Positions 1 through 9,474 of a DNA stretch of 21,096 nucleotides are shown here, piece after piece (the first letter of the stretch is position 1; the number at the start of each line of letters is the position of its first letter). The notes under the pieces were generated by a model that saw nothing but the letters and a program-made list of their open reading frames with translations, made no database searches and was not told the DNA's origin. This stretch comes from a virus. The DNA lies in the IMG/VR virus record IMGVR_UViG_3300012008_000032, positions 1 through 21,096 of that record; one strand, 5' to 3'. A program made the translations under genes and the position numbers.

Positions 1-2
1 AA

Positions 3-827
3 ACCTTCCCTGATGATCCCGGTAATCAAGCGAAGTACATGGATGAACTCCAGAACCGGATCAAGACATCTTCCGCCGTGATGACGAGCGCGAACCGTGA
101 AATGCAACTGAACATTCGGAACACGGTTCAGTCGGAACTTGTGCAGTCGGTTCAGGGTGGAACCCCGCCGGTTTCTTACGACCAGCTTTCGCTGAAGGCG
201 CAACAGGCTTACGACCTCGCGCCACCGGCCTTGCAGCAAGTATTCCAAAAGCAAATGCGCGCGAATGCGACTGCAGATGTGCCGCTGACCGCCGATCGAC
301 AGAGCCTCATGGACACGCTCCGTGGGGAGTCGAAGAATGAGCCAGATAAGTTCATGGCGCGGAATGTAACTGAACTTGACTTGACCCGCGTTCAAAAATC
401 GCAGGCTATTGGCTGGCAACAGGATCGGCAGAAACTCCTCGCACAGGGAACGAAAATGTCTGCCGCAATGTCCTCGATGACGCCGCTGCTGAATGATGCT
501 GGCATTGGAAAGTCGGCCACCGATACTTCGCGGAACGCGGAATATAATAAGTTCTCGGGCGTTTATGAACAGGCGCTGACTGCGTTTGAGGATCAGCATA
601 AGCGGCCCCCGAACGATAAAGAGGCGCGCGACATTGGAACAGGGTTGCTCAAAACAATCGTGACTTCGCCGGGTTACATCTACGACAGCACCGACCGCGC
701 CTACAATGCCATTGCGACTAAAACACCAGTCACACTGAACACAACCGATCCCGGCGCGCACTATGCAAGTCTACCCTCCGGTGTATCCTTTCGCGGCCCT
801 GACGGAAAATTGAGGAAAAAGCCATGA
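3..827 (+). CDS. Internal virion protein, C-terminal part (5' end outside window)
   Basis: The reading frame is open through the left edge of the window, so the ATG at 39 is probably an internal methionine and the gene starts upstream. The visible 274 codons are polar, Gln/Ala-rich and largely helical in character, with pieces such as FPDDPGNQAKY and KRPPNDKEARDIG. These resemble the C-terminal half of podovirus internal (ejection) proteins that carry a lytic transglycosylase domain at their N-terminus. That enzymatic part would lie outside the window, so the transglycosylase assignment is inference. The stop TGA (825-827) overlaps the ATG of the next gene (ATGA), which implies translational coupling with the giant virion protein. 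Both would be made late, packaged in the capsid and possibly ejected with the DNA. Confidence 0.7.
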   Translation, partial: TFPDDPGNQAKYMDELQNRIKTSSAVMTSANREMQLNIRNTVQSELVQSVQGGTPPVSYDQLSLKAQQAYDLAPPALQQVFQKQMRANATADVPLTADRQSLMDTLRGESKNEPDKFMARNVTELDLTRVQKSQAIGWQQDRQKLLAQGTKMSAAMSSMTPLLNDAGIGKSATDTSRNAEYNKFSGVYEQALTAFEDQHKRPPNDKEARDIGTGLLKTIVTSPGYIYDSTDRAYNAIATKTPVTLNTTDPGAHYASLPSGVSFRGPDGKLRKKP

Positions 828-3800
828 CCGACTGGGCCTCCGCACCAGAAACCTCATTGCCGCAGGCTCCGCAAACGCCGGATGCAACTGACTGGACAGC
901 CGCGCCTCCGGTTGACTCGACGCCGCAGACGAAAGCTGTTGTCGGCGCAATGGGCAACCCGGATGAGGCCGGGAAAGCCGTTGGGATCGCCGCACGAACG
1001 GGCATTCCGGCCCCAGTGGTGCAAACCGACCTTCCGGGTTACACGGCCCATGCGGCCACGCAGGACGCCGTTAAAGCGGTGCAAAACCCACATATTGCAT
1101 CATATGTTGACGGTCATCCAATGGCCGCGAAAGTGTCGGCTGACGACTACAATAAACTGGATGACATATCGAAACTAATTCAGGCAATATCTCCGCACGA
1201 AATAAATTCTGAATCAAATCGCCAAGTTGTGAATAGCATTCCTGAACTTGTCGAAGCACTAAGCACCGCACCGGGCCGCGCTAAACTTGGTAGCGCACTT
1301 TACAATTTACCATTCACTGCCGCTGGAGACGTTGTTGATGTACTGCGAGCGGGAACAGAAGCCGCGACCGCAGAGTTGATGCACGGCGCAACTCGACGCG
1401 CAAGTGGGGTGCCCCTAGGCTCCTTTACTGACTCGTTTATGAACCAAGTCTATGACCTCGGCCATGTTGGCGCAGGCCTTTTCGGTTGGGCGACCTCGCC
1501 GTTCCTGCCTACATTTGGCCTTGCAAAAACGTTCCTTGCCCGACCTCTTGCCATCGCTGAGAATATTCCACTAGAGCAAGCTACGAGTGATGTTGGAACT
1601 GCGCTTCTTGGAATGCGACCAACACTTGGCGGCGCTCGTGGAGTTCCTCCTGCTGAGCCTCCGAACAGTAACTTTGAAAATTTTATGTCCGCCGCTCGCG
1701 GCGCTAAAACACGTGCTGAAATGGATGACTTCCTGCGTAAGCGCGCCGAAGAAACAAATGGTGATGTTGGAAAACAACTTCAGATTACACAAGCTAAGAC
1801 TGCTTCTGAGGGTCTCGACGCCGTTGTGAAGGCCGCGCAGGACTCGAAAACCAAACAGCGGTCCCCGCAAATGTTCGAGGACTTCGCGGCGCAGCACGAT
1901 GATCCGAACCTGCATATTAACGCGCAGACGGCGCTTGACCTTTATAAAAAGGAGGGCAAGACCCCGGCCGAAGGTGACGGCCTGCTCGGCTTCATCCCTG
2001 GCCTCGCCGATCAACTCGAGACCGCAAGCGGGACCGGCGGGGAGATCACGACGCCGCTGAGTAAGTACGTCGCGAACATCGACCCAACTGTGCATGAGGC
2101 ACTGAAGGACAATATTCGCCTGCATGATGACGGGACTACGCTGGCAGAGGCCGAAGAGCTGAAAAAGACTGTTGATGTAAGTGAGATGAATGCGCCCTTG
2201 GTGCGAACACTTGCAGACCATTTCCCGGAAATGTTTGGAGAGAAGGATACGGGTGTATTACCCGATGATACAGCCGGACAGGTCACTGATGCAAATGCGC
2301 CTGCGGCCGAGGGCACCAACGTCCAAGCAACTCCCGGCGTGAACGCGAGCCGACTCGCGAAGTTGCTTGGCCCGAAGCTCTACGGCGAGCCGACGAATAT
2401 GGCGACGGTCTCTGTCAAGGAAATGATGCAAAACGCCTTCGATGCGGTGAAGGGACATCTTGAGAAGGGTATTATCACCAAGGGCAAAATTCATATTACG
2501 ACTGACGAGCAGTCGCGCACCATTACTGTTTCCGACAACGGCTCCGGTATGACACCGGAAGTTCTCGGCAAGCAGTTCCTCGAAATCGCCGGGACGAATA
2601 AGGAGACTCAACAGGCCTCCGGCGGACTTGGTATTGCGAAAATGCTATTCCTGTTCGGAAATAAGAACCTCGCTGTCCGGACCGTGCGGGATGGAAAAGT
2701 CTCGACGATGCAGACTACCGGCGAGGACCTTTTTGCCGCGCTGAATGATCCTTCGCGCGCACCGAGTATCAATATTCGGAATGCAACTCCAGAAGAACTG
2801 GCCTCGCATCCACATGGTACGACTGTTTCGGTGCAAGTGCCTGAACAGTTCAAGGACCCTTCATCCGGAGAAATGCGGAGTATCGACTTTCCTTCATCTT
2901 CATGGAAGCATCCAGTTCTTGTTAAAAGTCCTCTCTTTCACAATATTGAGGTTCGGCACAGCCGCGACATAGATAACCATACTGACGGCGATCCCCTTCC
3001 AATCGGTGCGCACTTTCCTCATAAGGACTATACTCAGTTTGCGAATATGAACTTCGACTGGGGCACAGCGCACGTTTACGTCTCGAAAGAGCCAGTTAAA
3101 GCATACAGCGAGAACAATGTTGAAGTCCTTTCAAACGGACTGTGGCAGTTCGATACCGCTATTAAAAAGAACCCACAAGAGGCGTATGGTGACAGTATAG
3201 ATCGCAAGTTCATTATTGATATTGCTCCAAGGGTCTCGCCAGAGGAGGCCGGGTATCCTTTTGACCTGAACCGGCAGCAGTTTGTCAATCAGACGAAAAA
3301 GGACTTTGGGAACTTCTTTAACTACGTTTCGAAGCTCTACAGTCAGATGGATTTCAGCACGGAGGTTAAGAACTGGGGCTCCATTCAGTATATGAAAAAA
3401 GGGCCAACCGGCGAAGTTCAGACAACCGACTCGAAGCAGCTTGCGCCCCCGGTGCCGGAACGGCCTACGGCTGCAAATGCTATTAATGAGGGTGATGAAG
3501 TTAATGTGAAGGACGGTAGGCTCGTCGTTAACGGGCGCGAAATTCCTGAACTCTCTGGAAAGGATATTAAGGACTTTCAGGTCGATGTTAATGAACTGAA
3601 ATTTGATCAGAATGACATTGATCCGACGAAGCCGATCTTGCACGATAATATCGACGTTGCTGGCGATAATAAAGTTACTTCGCTCGTACAACTTGGCCGT
3701 GAGAAGTTTGGTAAGCGCTTCGACAGCTACGTCTACGGCATCGGTCAGGCCTTCCTCGAACTTCGCGATCTTACCGCAACCATTCTTAAATATCCTGAAC

Positions 3801-6800
3801 TGAAAAAAGAGGGCCTTGGCGTCAGCTTCGATTCCAAGTATCGTGGTATCAGCATTCGCGTCCCGTTCTCTGGCATGTTCATCAACCCCGCCGTTCCTGC
3901 CTATACCGAGCCGGTCAAGGCCGCTGTCGGCATGGTCGGCACCATGATCCATGAACTCGCACACTTCAAAGTCCGCTCGCACAACGCGGAATTTCCTGCT
4001 GAAATGCAGAACATTCAAATCCATCTTGATGAATTGCAGCACTTGATGGAGTCGCTTAACGATGGTGGTGCTGCTTTCGATATGTGGGCCTTCAAAAAGA
4101 GGGTCATCAACCTTGTAAAGGATCACGCAGATGTCCTCAGTTGGCTCAACGAAACAGTCACCAAAGGGGATATTTCCCCTCGTGGAAAGCGCTTCCAAGA
4201 AGCTAGCGCCTACCAAGCCAGAAATGCAGGCGACGCTGGAAAGCTGGAACCAGGACAAGACCTTCGACCCAGCGCTGAAAGTACTGGAGACGAGCAAGGA
4301 CATTCCGGAGTTCCTCCGCAAACTCCAGAGCCAACCGCAGACGAGTTAAAGGCGGCGGCCCCGGCGGAAGCGGCGAAGCAGTCGCTGTATCTGCATCAAT
4401 TGTTCCAAGACCCGAAATCGGTTGGACTTACTGCGCCGGAGTTCAAAAAGTACTCGGACTCAGTGCAAAATGCAAATAAGGAAATGATCGAGAAGTCGAT
4501 CAAGAATGATATTCTGAAACGGAACGCGCCAGAATGGAAAGCGCGGAAAGCTGAAATGACGGCGCAGGTTGAAGATCAACTCTCGCGCGCCGGGCGCTTT
4601 GCCGCGCAAAAGTACCTCGACGAGAATAAAATTGCGCTTACCCCTGAGTCCGCCGACCAACTTGCGCCGATGTTTGGCTACGGCTCCGGCGCGGGAATGC
4701 AGGCGGCACTGAAGAACGTGCCCGATTTCGTGCAGACTGTTAAGAACGAGGTCGCCGCGCAGATGGAAGCGCGGTATGGGAACCGGATGGCACAGGCCAC
4801 GCAAGAGGCAAAGGAACTGGCGTTGAGTGATAAGTGGCAGGGTGTTCTCGCGAATGAGGTTCGCATCCTCGCGAAAGCGGCCGGGGCCGATCCTGCACTC
4901 CAACACACGGACCTTGTTCAGTGGGCCAAGGACAATTTCGAGAAGTCGAATATCGTTCAGGCCGCGGACTGGGAAAAGAACCGGCGCGCAGTTGAGAAGG
5001 GTGGCCGCGAGGCCGAAAAGGCATTGCTTAAAGGTGATAAGCTCGAGGCCTTCAAAGCCAAACAGCGCCAATTCCTCGCGGCGGTGCAGGCGAAAGAGAG
5101 CCTCAAATTACAGCGCCTGATTGACTCAGCCGAAAAGAAGATCGACAACTTCTCATCGAAGGAGACTATTCCCTCGATCGACCAAACTCACCTTGAGCAA
5201 ATTCGACAGGTCCTCGCCTCGGTTGGAGTGCCGCAACAGTTTCAGGCATCTGCCCCGCTGGAGTCGCCCGCGCAATTTGTTGCAGACTCAAACGGTCAAA
5301 TCGCAGCGGCACCGTGGTTGATAAATGGCAGGCCACCGAAGCTGCCAGAAATGACTGTGGAGCAGTTCCGTGGCTTCACTGACACGATCAAGTCGATGGA
5401 GAATGCGGGCCGCTACGCGATGACGCTGGAGAATGCGCGGGGCAAAGCGGAATTGCAAAATGTCGTGTTCGACATTAAGAAGGAACTTGATCGGTTTAAC
5501 TTCATCGACCAGCCACTTAACCCTTCCTTAGGTCAGCGCGCAAATGCACTCGGGCGCAGGATCATTGGCGCGCACCTTCTTGTTGAGCGTATGTTCGACT
5601 ATACCGACCGCTTTGATCCGCACGGCCCGATTACTGAATGGATGGATCGGCCGCTCCGCGACAGCAACTCGAAGGAAATTGCGCTGACGGAGCAGGTGAC
5701 GAAGATGCTCAGGGATCTTAAATCCCTGACCGACCCTTCGATTAACGAGTTAATTCCAAACTCAACCATTCCTGATAAGATGGCGAAGTCTGGCTTCGCG
5801 CAGATGTCGCGCGCCAACCTACGTCAACTTGCCCTGAACATGGGGAACGAGACGAACATTAAAAAGGTCGTTGAGGGCTTTGGTGTGGCCGAGGATAAAG
5901 TCTGGGGCCTCCTCAACTCGAACATGACGAAGAAGGATTGGCAATGGACTCAGGGCGTGTGGGACATTTTCGCACACCTGAAGCCAGAGGCCGATGCAAT
6001 GCAACTGCGGGATACAGGAGTTCCAGTTGATTCGAAAGTCTCCCGCGCCATTAGTAATGTGCATGGTGAGTTTGCTGGCGGTTATTATCCGATTGTTTAT
6101 GATCGGTTTAATTCTGACATACAGGGTACGCTTGCGTCTAAAAACCCTATCTTCGATAAGAACTACGTCAGCGCGACTACGCCCCACGGCTACACCGAAA
6201 GCGTCACCGGATATAAAGGAGCCCTTGATTTAACAGGCTCGTTCCTCGCCTCGCGGTTGCAGGGGATGGTGCACGATATTGCGTTCAGGGAAGCTATTCG
6301 GAATGCGAATAAACTGATCTCTAATCAGGAATTCCGCACGGCGCTGGCGCAGAAGTGGGGGAAAGAATTTGCGGAGCTTCTCCCATCTTGGTTGAAGGAT
6401 ATTGCGAACTCGCACTTGCTCGATGATAACTACGCGCAGGGCATTGCGCGGGCGATGGCGATCGTCAGGCAGAATACGATCTCAACTCTGATCGCGTTTA
6501 ATCCCGGCACCTTTATGAAGCATGGTTTCACCGCCGCACTTCTGTCCGCCGACCGCGTTGGAGGGAAACCGCTACTGGAGGCGATGAAAGATATTGGGCT
6601 GAAAGGTGCAGCCCAAACCGCGAAGGACCTCGTTATTAGAAATAAGCGCGAGCCGGATGAGGCCTTCATGCAGGCTATGAGGGACTCACTCGACCAAGGT
6701 GAGCGCGGCGATAACGTGCGCCAGTTCATTCTAGACTCCAGTCCCGTCATGCGTAACCGGCAACGCCAGTACGACGACTCGATCCGGGGCGCGGTTGACT

Positions 6801-7657
6801 CGATGAATAAAGCGGGGTTTACAAAACTCCTTGCTGATGGGCGTCAAAACGCAATGCTACTCGGTCGCATGGCCGTGGCCTACAGTGACGGTATGAGCGC
6901 GATGCCGACTTGGTGGGCAGCGTATAAGAAGGCGTACCTTGGTGGCGAGACTCATGCGGACGCGGCCTTCATCGCGGATAAGGAAGTCTCGCGCACACAC
7001 GGATCGTCCTTTGTCGGGGACCAGCCTTTAGTCACTCGTATCCCAAATGGGATGGGCGGGGAAGTTCTCCGTTGGTTCGTGCCACTGTATAAATTCTGGA
7101 ACCATGTGGTGAACAATAACTTTCAGTTAACGTGGGATGCTGCGGCGACGATACGAGGACCGCGACCGGGTGAAGCACCGGAGCCGGGCGCGAATGCGGC
7201 CTCATTAGCGAAAAAGATTGCCGTGATTATTGCCACGATTTATATCGAAGAACAATCCTCGGCGGCGCTTGACGAGAGCAAACACGGTTTCCTCGCACAG
7301 ATGGCCCTCGCCTCATTACGGTATTTCGGCGGCGGAATTATTGGTCTACGCGAAATTACCAATTCACTTGCTTATGGCAATGAGCCATCTGTTGGTATGC
7401 TCGGTACTGTTATGAAAGCAGGTGCGCAGACGATTAGGGACATTGCGAAATCAACTTCCTCTGCCGGCGCCGTTAGTAAAGATTGGCTTATCCATACCGC
7501 AACTGCAATCGGTATGCTTACCGGCGTCGGTGGAACTCAAATTGGCAAGACCGGGTCCTTTGCTAAGGACCTCGCTAGCGGAAAAGAGAACCCACAGAAC
7601 TTCAACGCCTTCCGTCAAGGCCTCCGTACTGGACACTCGAAAGCGAGGAACCACTAA
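824..7657 (+). CDS. Giant polyvalent virion protein with GHKL ATPase and metalloprotease domains
   Basis: A 2277-residue intact frame starts at ATG 824, preceded by a GAGGAA ribosome site. The N-terminus has two DW-x2-AP motifs. Residues about 520-880 look like a GHKL (HSP90/gyrase B/histidine kinase) ATPase: N box E533-M-M-Q-N537-A-F-D540, G1 box D571-NGSGM, and G2 box beginning G600-GLG. Residues about 960-1080 contain a zincin motif H1043-E-L-A-H1047, as in gluzincin metalloproteases. A Pro/Gly/Glu-rich linker follows (about 1110-1185), then long charged helical regions. The C-terminal third (ARAMAIVRQNT, then RWFVPLYKFWNH near residue 2085) resembles the C-terminal region of large podovirus internal or polyvalent proteins. 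By family logic such proteins are packaged and injected to act on host targets early. The domain calls are from motifs; the infection role is inference. Confidence 0.85.
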   Translation: MTDWASAPETSLPQAPQTPDATDWTAAPPVDSTPQTKAVVGAMGNPDEAGKAVGIAARTGIPAPVVQTDLPGYTAHAATQDAVKAVQNPHIASYVDGHPMAAKVSADDYNKLDDISKLIQAISPHEINSESNRQVVNSIPELVEALSTAPGRAKLGSALYNLPFTAAGDVVDVLRAGTEAATAELMHGATRRASGVPLGSFTDSFMNQVYDLGHVGAGLFGWATSPFLPTFGLAKTFLARPLAIAENIPLEQATSDVGTALLGMRPTLGGARGVPPAEPPNSNFENFMSAARGAKTRAEMDDFLRKRAEETNGDVGKQLQITQAKTASEGLDAVVKAAQDSKTKQRSPQMFEDFAAQHDDPNLHINAQTALDLYKKEGKTPAEGDGLLGFIPGLADQLETASGTGGEITTPLSKYVANIDPTVHEALKDNIRLHDDGTTLAEAEELKKTVDVSEMNAPLVRTLADHFPEMFGEKDTGVLPDDTAGQVTDANAPAAEGTNVQATPGVNASRLAKLLGPKLYGEPTNMATVSVKEMMQNAFDAVKGHLEKGIITKGKIHITTDEQSRTITVSDNGSGMTPEVLGKQFLEIAGTNKETQQASGGLGIAKMLFLFGNKNLAVRTVRDGKVSTMQTTGEDLFAALNDPSRAPSINIRNATPEELASHPHGTTVSVQVPEQFKDPSSGEMRSIDFPSSSWKHPVLVKSPLFHNIEVRHSRDIDNHTDGDPLPIGAHFPHKDYTQFANMNFDWGTAHVYVSKEPVKAYSENNVEVLSNGLWQFDTAIKKNPQEAYGDSIDRKFIIDIAPRVSPEEAGYPFDLNRQQFVNQTKKDFGNFFNYVSKLYSQMDFSTEVKNWGSIQYMKKGPTGEVQTTDSKQLAPPVPERPTAANAINEGDEVNVKDGRLVVNGREIPELSGKDIKDFQVDVNELKFDQNDIDPTKPILHDNIDVAGDNKVTSLVQLGREKFGKRFDSYVYGIGQAFLELRDLTATILKYPELKKEGLGVSFDSKYRGISIRVPFSGMFINPAVPAYTEPVKAAVGMVGTMIHELAHFKVRSHNAEFPAEMQNIQIHLDELQHLMESLNDGGAAFDMWAFKKRVINLVKDHADVLSWLNETVTKGDISPRGKRFQEASAYQARNAGDAGKLEPGQDLRPSAESTGDEQGHSGVPPQTPEPTADELKAAAPAEAAKQSLYLHQLFQDPKSVGLTAPEFKKYSDSVQNANKEMIEKSIKNDILKRNAPEWKARKAEMTAQVEDQLSRAGRFAAQKYLDENKIALTPESADQLAPMFGYGSGAGMQAALKNVPDFVQTVKNEVAAQMEARYGNRMAQATQEAKELALSDKWQGVLANEVRILAKAAGADPALQHTDLVQWAKDNFEKSNIVQAADWEKNRRAVEKGGREAEKALLKGDKLEAFKAKQRQFLAAVQAKESLKLQRLIDSAEKKIDNFSSKETIPSIDQTHLEQIRQVLASVGVPQQFQASAPLESPAQFVADSNGQIAAAPWLINGRPPKLPEMTVEQFRGFTDTIKSMENAGRYAMTLENARGKAELQNVVFDIKKELDRFNFIDQPLNPSLGQRANALGRRIIGAHLLVERMFDYTDRFDPHGPITEWMDRPLRDSNSKEIALTEQVTKMLRDLKSLTDPSINELIPNSTIPDKMAKSGFAQMSRANLRQLALNMGNETNIKKVVEGFGVAEDKVWGLLNSNMTKKDWQWTQGVWDIFAHLKPEADAMQLRDTGVPVDSKVSRAISNVHGEFAGGYYPIVYDRFNSDIQGTLASKNPIFDKNYVSATTPHGYTESVTGYKGALDLTGSFLASRLQGMVHDIAFREAIRNANKLISNQEFRTALAQKWGKEFAELLPSWLKDIANSHLLDDNYAQGIARAMAIVRQNTISTLIAFNPGTFMKHGFTAALLSADRVGGKPLLEAMKDIGLKGAAQTAKDLVIRNKREPDEAFMQAMRDSLDQGERGDNVRQFILDSSPVMRNRQRQYDDSIRGAVDSMNKAGFTKLLADGRQNAMLLGRMAVAYSDGMSAMPTWWAAYKKAYLGGETHADAAFIADKEVSRTHGSSFVGDQPLVTRIPNGMGGEVLRWFVPLYKFWNHVVNNNFQLTWDAAATIRGPRPGEAPEPGANAASLAKKIAVIIATIYIEEQSSAALDESKHGFLAQMALASLRYFGGGIIGLREITNSLAYGNEPSVGMLGTVMKAGAQTIRDIAKSTSSAGAVSKDWLIHTATAIGMLTGVGGTQIGKTGSFAKDLASGKENPQNFNAFRQGLRTGHSKARNH

Positions 7658-8979
7658 TGACTGTCAACACCACGACGAATAAAGCGCTTTTTGATGGAAA
7701 TGGAGCCGCGACCACGTTCGCATACACCTTCCCAATCCCAGATGCAACTTACCTCCAGTTGTGGTACACCGATGCGTCTGGAACCACAACGCAGGTTCCG
7801 CTGAGCGGGTACTCCGTTACAGGAATTGGTTCTCCGATTGGTGGCATCGTGACTTATCCACTAAGCGGGGCGCCAATTCCGAACGGCTCCGAACTCGCGA
7901 TCCTTCGCGTCCTTCCTTACAAGCAAACGACAGACCTCGTGAACCAAAGTGGGTTCTATCCTAATGTTGTTGAGGGTGGACTTGACGATTTGGAAATGCA
8001 GCTTCAGCAGTTAATTGAAGTTGAGACGCGGAACTTGACCGTCGCGGTGACGGACTCACCTCCTGGTCAACTCCCAGCTGCGGCAGCGCGCGCTAGTCAA
8101 CTTCTTGGTTTCGATGCCAGTGGTAATGCTATTGCGGCGCAACCATCTTCTGCAATCGTCTCTACCGCAATGCAGCCAGTTGTAAATGCGGCAACAGTCG
8201 CAATCGCGCTTGCGCTTTTGGGCGGCTCCTCCCTCCCAGCCGGTATTGAAGTTGACTGGCCGGGACTGGTTGCACCGACAGGTTGGTATCTTGAATACGG
8301 GCAAACAGAAAACCGTGCCGCCAACCCAAATCTTTTAGCCGCACTTGCCCCTACTTTCGCTTGTGTGATAACGAGTGGTTCAAATGCGATTACTGGCATT
8401 TCGAGTACCGACGGCTGGTATACAGGTATGCCGATTGAAAGCGCAGGCTTTCCGTCTGGAACTACCATCACGCCTACCTCGTCAACGACTGCGACGGCGA
8501 GCGTCAACGCCACCGCAGCTTCTTCCGCGATGCAAGTGTTTCCTTGGGGTAATGGCGACGGCGCAACTACGTTCAATATGCCAGACGGCCGAGGTTACGT
8601 TTATGCCGGTAAGGATAATATGGGTGGAACTCCCGTAAACCGGTTAACTACAGCGCAGTTTGGAGATGCCACGATCCTTGGTAAAACCGGAGGCAATCAA
8701 GGAGTTACGTTGACGCAAGCGCAACTCAGTGTAGCGCTTGGAACAGCGGCCTCAACCGTGTCTGACCCAGGACATGGCCACTCAGGCGCATTTTTAGCGC
8801 TTGGCACACAGTCGAGTGCCGGCGGTTCATATACGATGGGCGACGTTACTGTAAGAAATACAGGGCAATCTGCTACTGGAATTAGTGTTGCTACCACCAT
8901 CACTAATGCTGCTGGCGGCAACGCTCACTCGAACGTACAACCAACTTCAATCCGCAATAAGATCATCAAAGGAGGCTGA
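7657..8979 (+). CDS. Tail fibre/collar protein
   Basis: 440 residues starting at an ATG that overlaps the previous stop (TAATG), with GAGGAA upstream. The N-terminal ~130 residues (FDGNGAATTFAYTF..., then YPNVVEGGLDDLEMQLQQL) match the N-terminal attachment domain found in many podovirus tail fibres. The C-terminal half is a phage tail collar-type module: PTGWYLEYGQ, then WGNGDGATTFNMPDGRG, a histidine-rich GHGHS, and a final NVQPTSIRNKIIKGG, the usual shape of the collar C-terminus. A Ser/Thr-rich segment of about 60 residues (8361-8540) is inserted in the collar module. It contains a GMPIESAGFPSGTTI-like motif seen as a small beta domain in other tail proteins. It probably forms part of the host-recognition tail spike or fibre. 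Confidence 0.85.
   Translation: MTVNTTTNKALFDGNGAATTFAYTFPIPDATYLQLWYTDASGTTTQVPLSGYSVTGIGSPIGGIVTYPLSGAPIPNGSELAILRVLPYKQTTDLVNQSGFYPNVVEGGLDDLEMQLQQLIEVETRNLTVAVTDSPPGQLPAAAARASQLLGFDASGNAIAAQPSSAIVSTAMQPVVNAATVAIALALLGGSSLPAGIEVDWPGLVAPTGWYLEYGQTENRAANPNLLAALAPTFACVITSGSNAITGISSTDGWYTGMPIESAGFPSGTTITPTSSTTATASVNATAASSAMQVFPWGNGDGATTFNMPDGRGYVYAGKDNMGGTPVNRLTTAQFGDATILGKTGGNQGVTLTQAQLSVALGTAASTVSDPGHGHSGAFLALGTQSSAGGSYTMGDVTVRNTGQSATGISVATTITNAAGGNAHSNVQPTSIRNKIIKGG
8968..8975 (+). promoter_or_regulatory. Strong ribosome binding site of the endolysin gene
   Basis: AAAGGAGG lies 6 bases before ATG 8982. This near-perfect Shine-Dalgarno sequence fixes the start of the endolysin in the frame that later runs into the wrong reading frame. 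It shows that the downstream frame at 9058 is not an independently initiated gene but the continuation of this one. Confidence 0.75.
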
Positions 8980-8981
8980 CG

Positions 8982-9474
8982 ATGCAATGGCCGCATGACG
9001 ACACTATATCGAAGATGAAATTCTACGGCGATCTTCCTTTCGCGCGGCTGGCAAGACTTGAACCTGACACATTATATCCCGCCGTTCCAAATGTACTACG
9101 CGGAGCAGCCAATGAGGCATGGGTTGCTTGTTCATCACCTGATCGTACCAGCACTTACGAAAGTGTTCGAGGATATTTGGGCACAGTGTAAACAGGATCA
9201 GGCTCGGGTCGACACTCTTGGCATGAGCGATTGGGGTGGCTGCTTCAACCCGCGCCGAATTGCTTCTAGTAATAACTGGTCAAACCATAGTTGGGCCTGC
9301 GCCGTTGATATTTCACCGACTACGAACGGGTTTAATACTGGACACGGAACCCAGTCAAATATCGTAGTGTCCGCATTTAAGAGCCAAGGTGCTTTGTGGG
9401 GCGGTGACTACCACGGAAGAACCGATCCGATGCACTTTGAATTTGTCTTCAAGATAGAAAAGGAACGACGATGA
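8982..9474 (+). CDS. Peptidase M15 (VanY/Ply-like) endolysin, frame broken by one extra base
   Basis: Two overlapping frames make one protein. The first (8982-9191) starts after a strong ribosome site and gives the typical endolysin N-terminus MQWPHDDTISKMKFYGD. The second (open from 9019, ending 9474) continues with SRGWQDLNLTHYIPPFQMYY and the catalytic part. Skipping one base somewhere between about 9019 and 9057 joins them into 163 residues, a usual length for phage M15 L-alanyl-D-glutamate or D,D-endopeptidases. Zinc-site motifs are present: SNHSWACAVD supplies the first His and Asp, and DPMHFEF supplies the catalytic Asp and last His. The canonical Gly of HxxGxAxD is Ala here. It would cleave peptidoglycan peptides after holin action. 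The gene follows the tail gene by 2 bases and overlaps the holin start (ATGA). Confidence 0.85.
9458..9465 (+). promoter_or_regulatory. Ribosome binding site of the holin gene
   Basis: AAAAGGAA lies 5 bases before ATG 9471, which itself overlaps the endolysin stop. This good site argues that translation begins at 9471 and not at the GTG at 9538, where the long downstream frame could otherwise start. The holin therefore needs a frame change to be read whole. Confidence 0.6.

Noticed and set aside
1571-2221. 216-codon antisense frame in the giant virion gene
   Set aside because: No recognisable domain and an unlikely residue composition; a shadow of the sense gene.
3131-4321. 396-codon open frame on the - strand inside the giant virion gene
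   Set aside because: It is in register with the sense codons, so it is interrupted only where the sense gene uses TTA, CTA or TCA. Its sequence shows no domain, and the sense frame carries clear GHKL and HELAH motifs.
4131-4349. Alternative 72-codon + frame whose codons look more gene-like than the Pro/Gly-rich linker read in the main frame
   Set aside because: The main frame is continuous on both sides and a flexible linker after the protease domain is reasonable. Dual coding or a pair of compensating shifts is possible but has no direct support.
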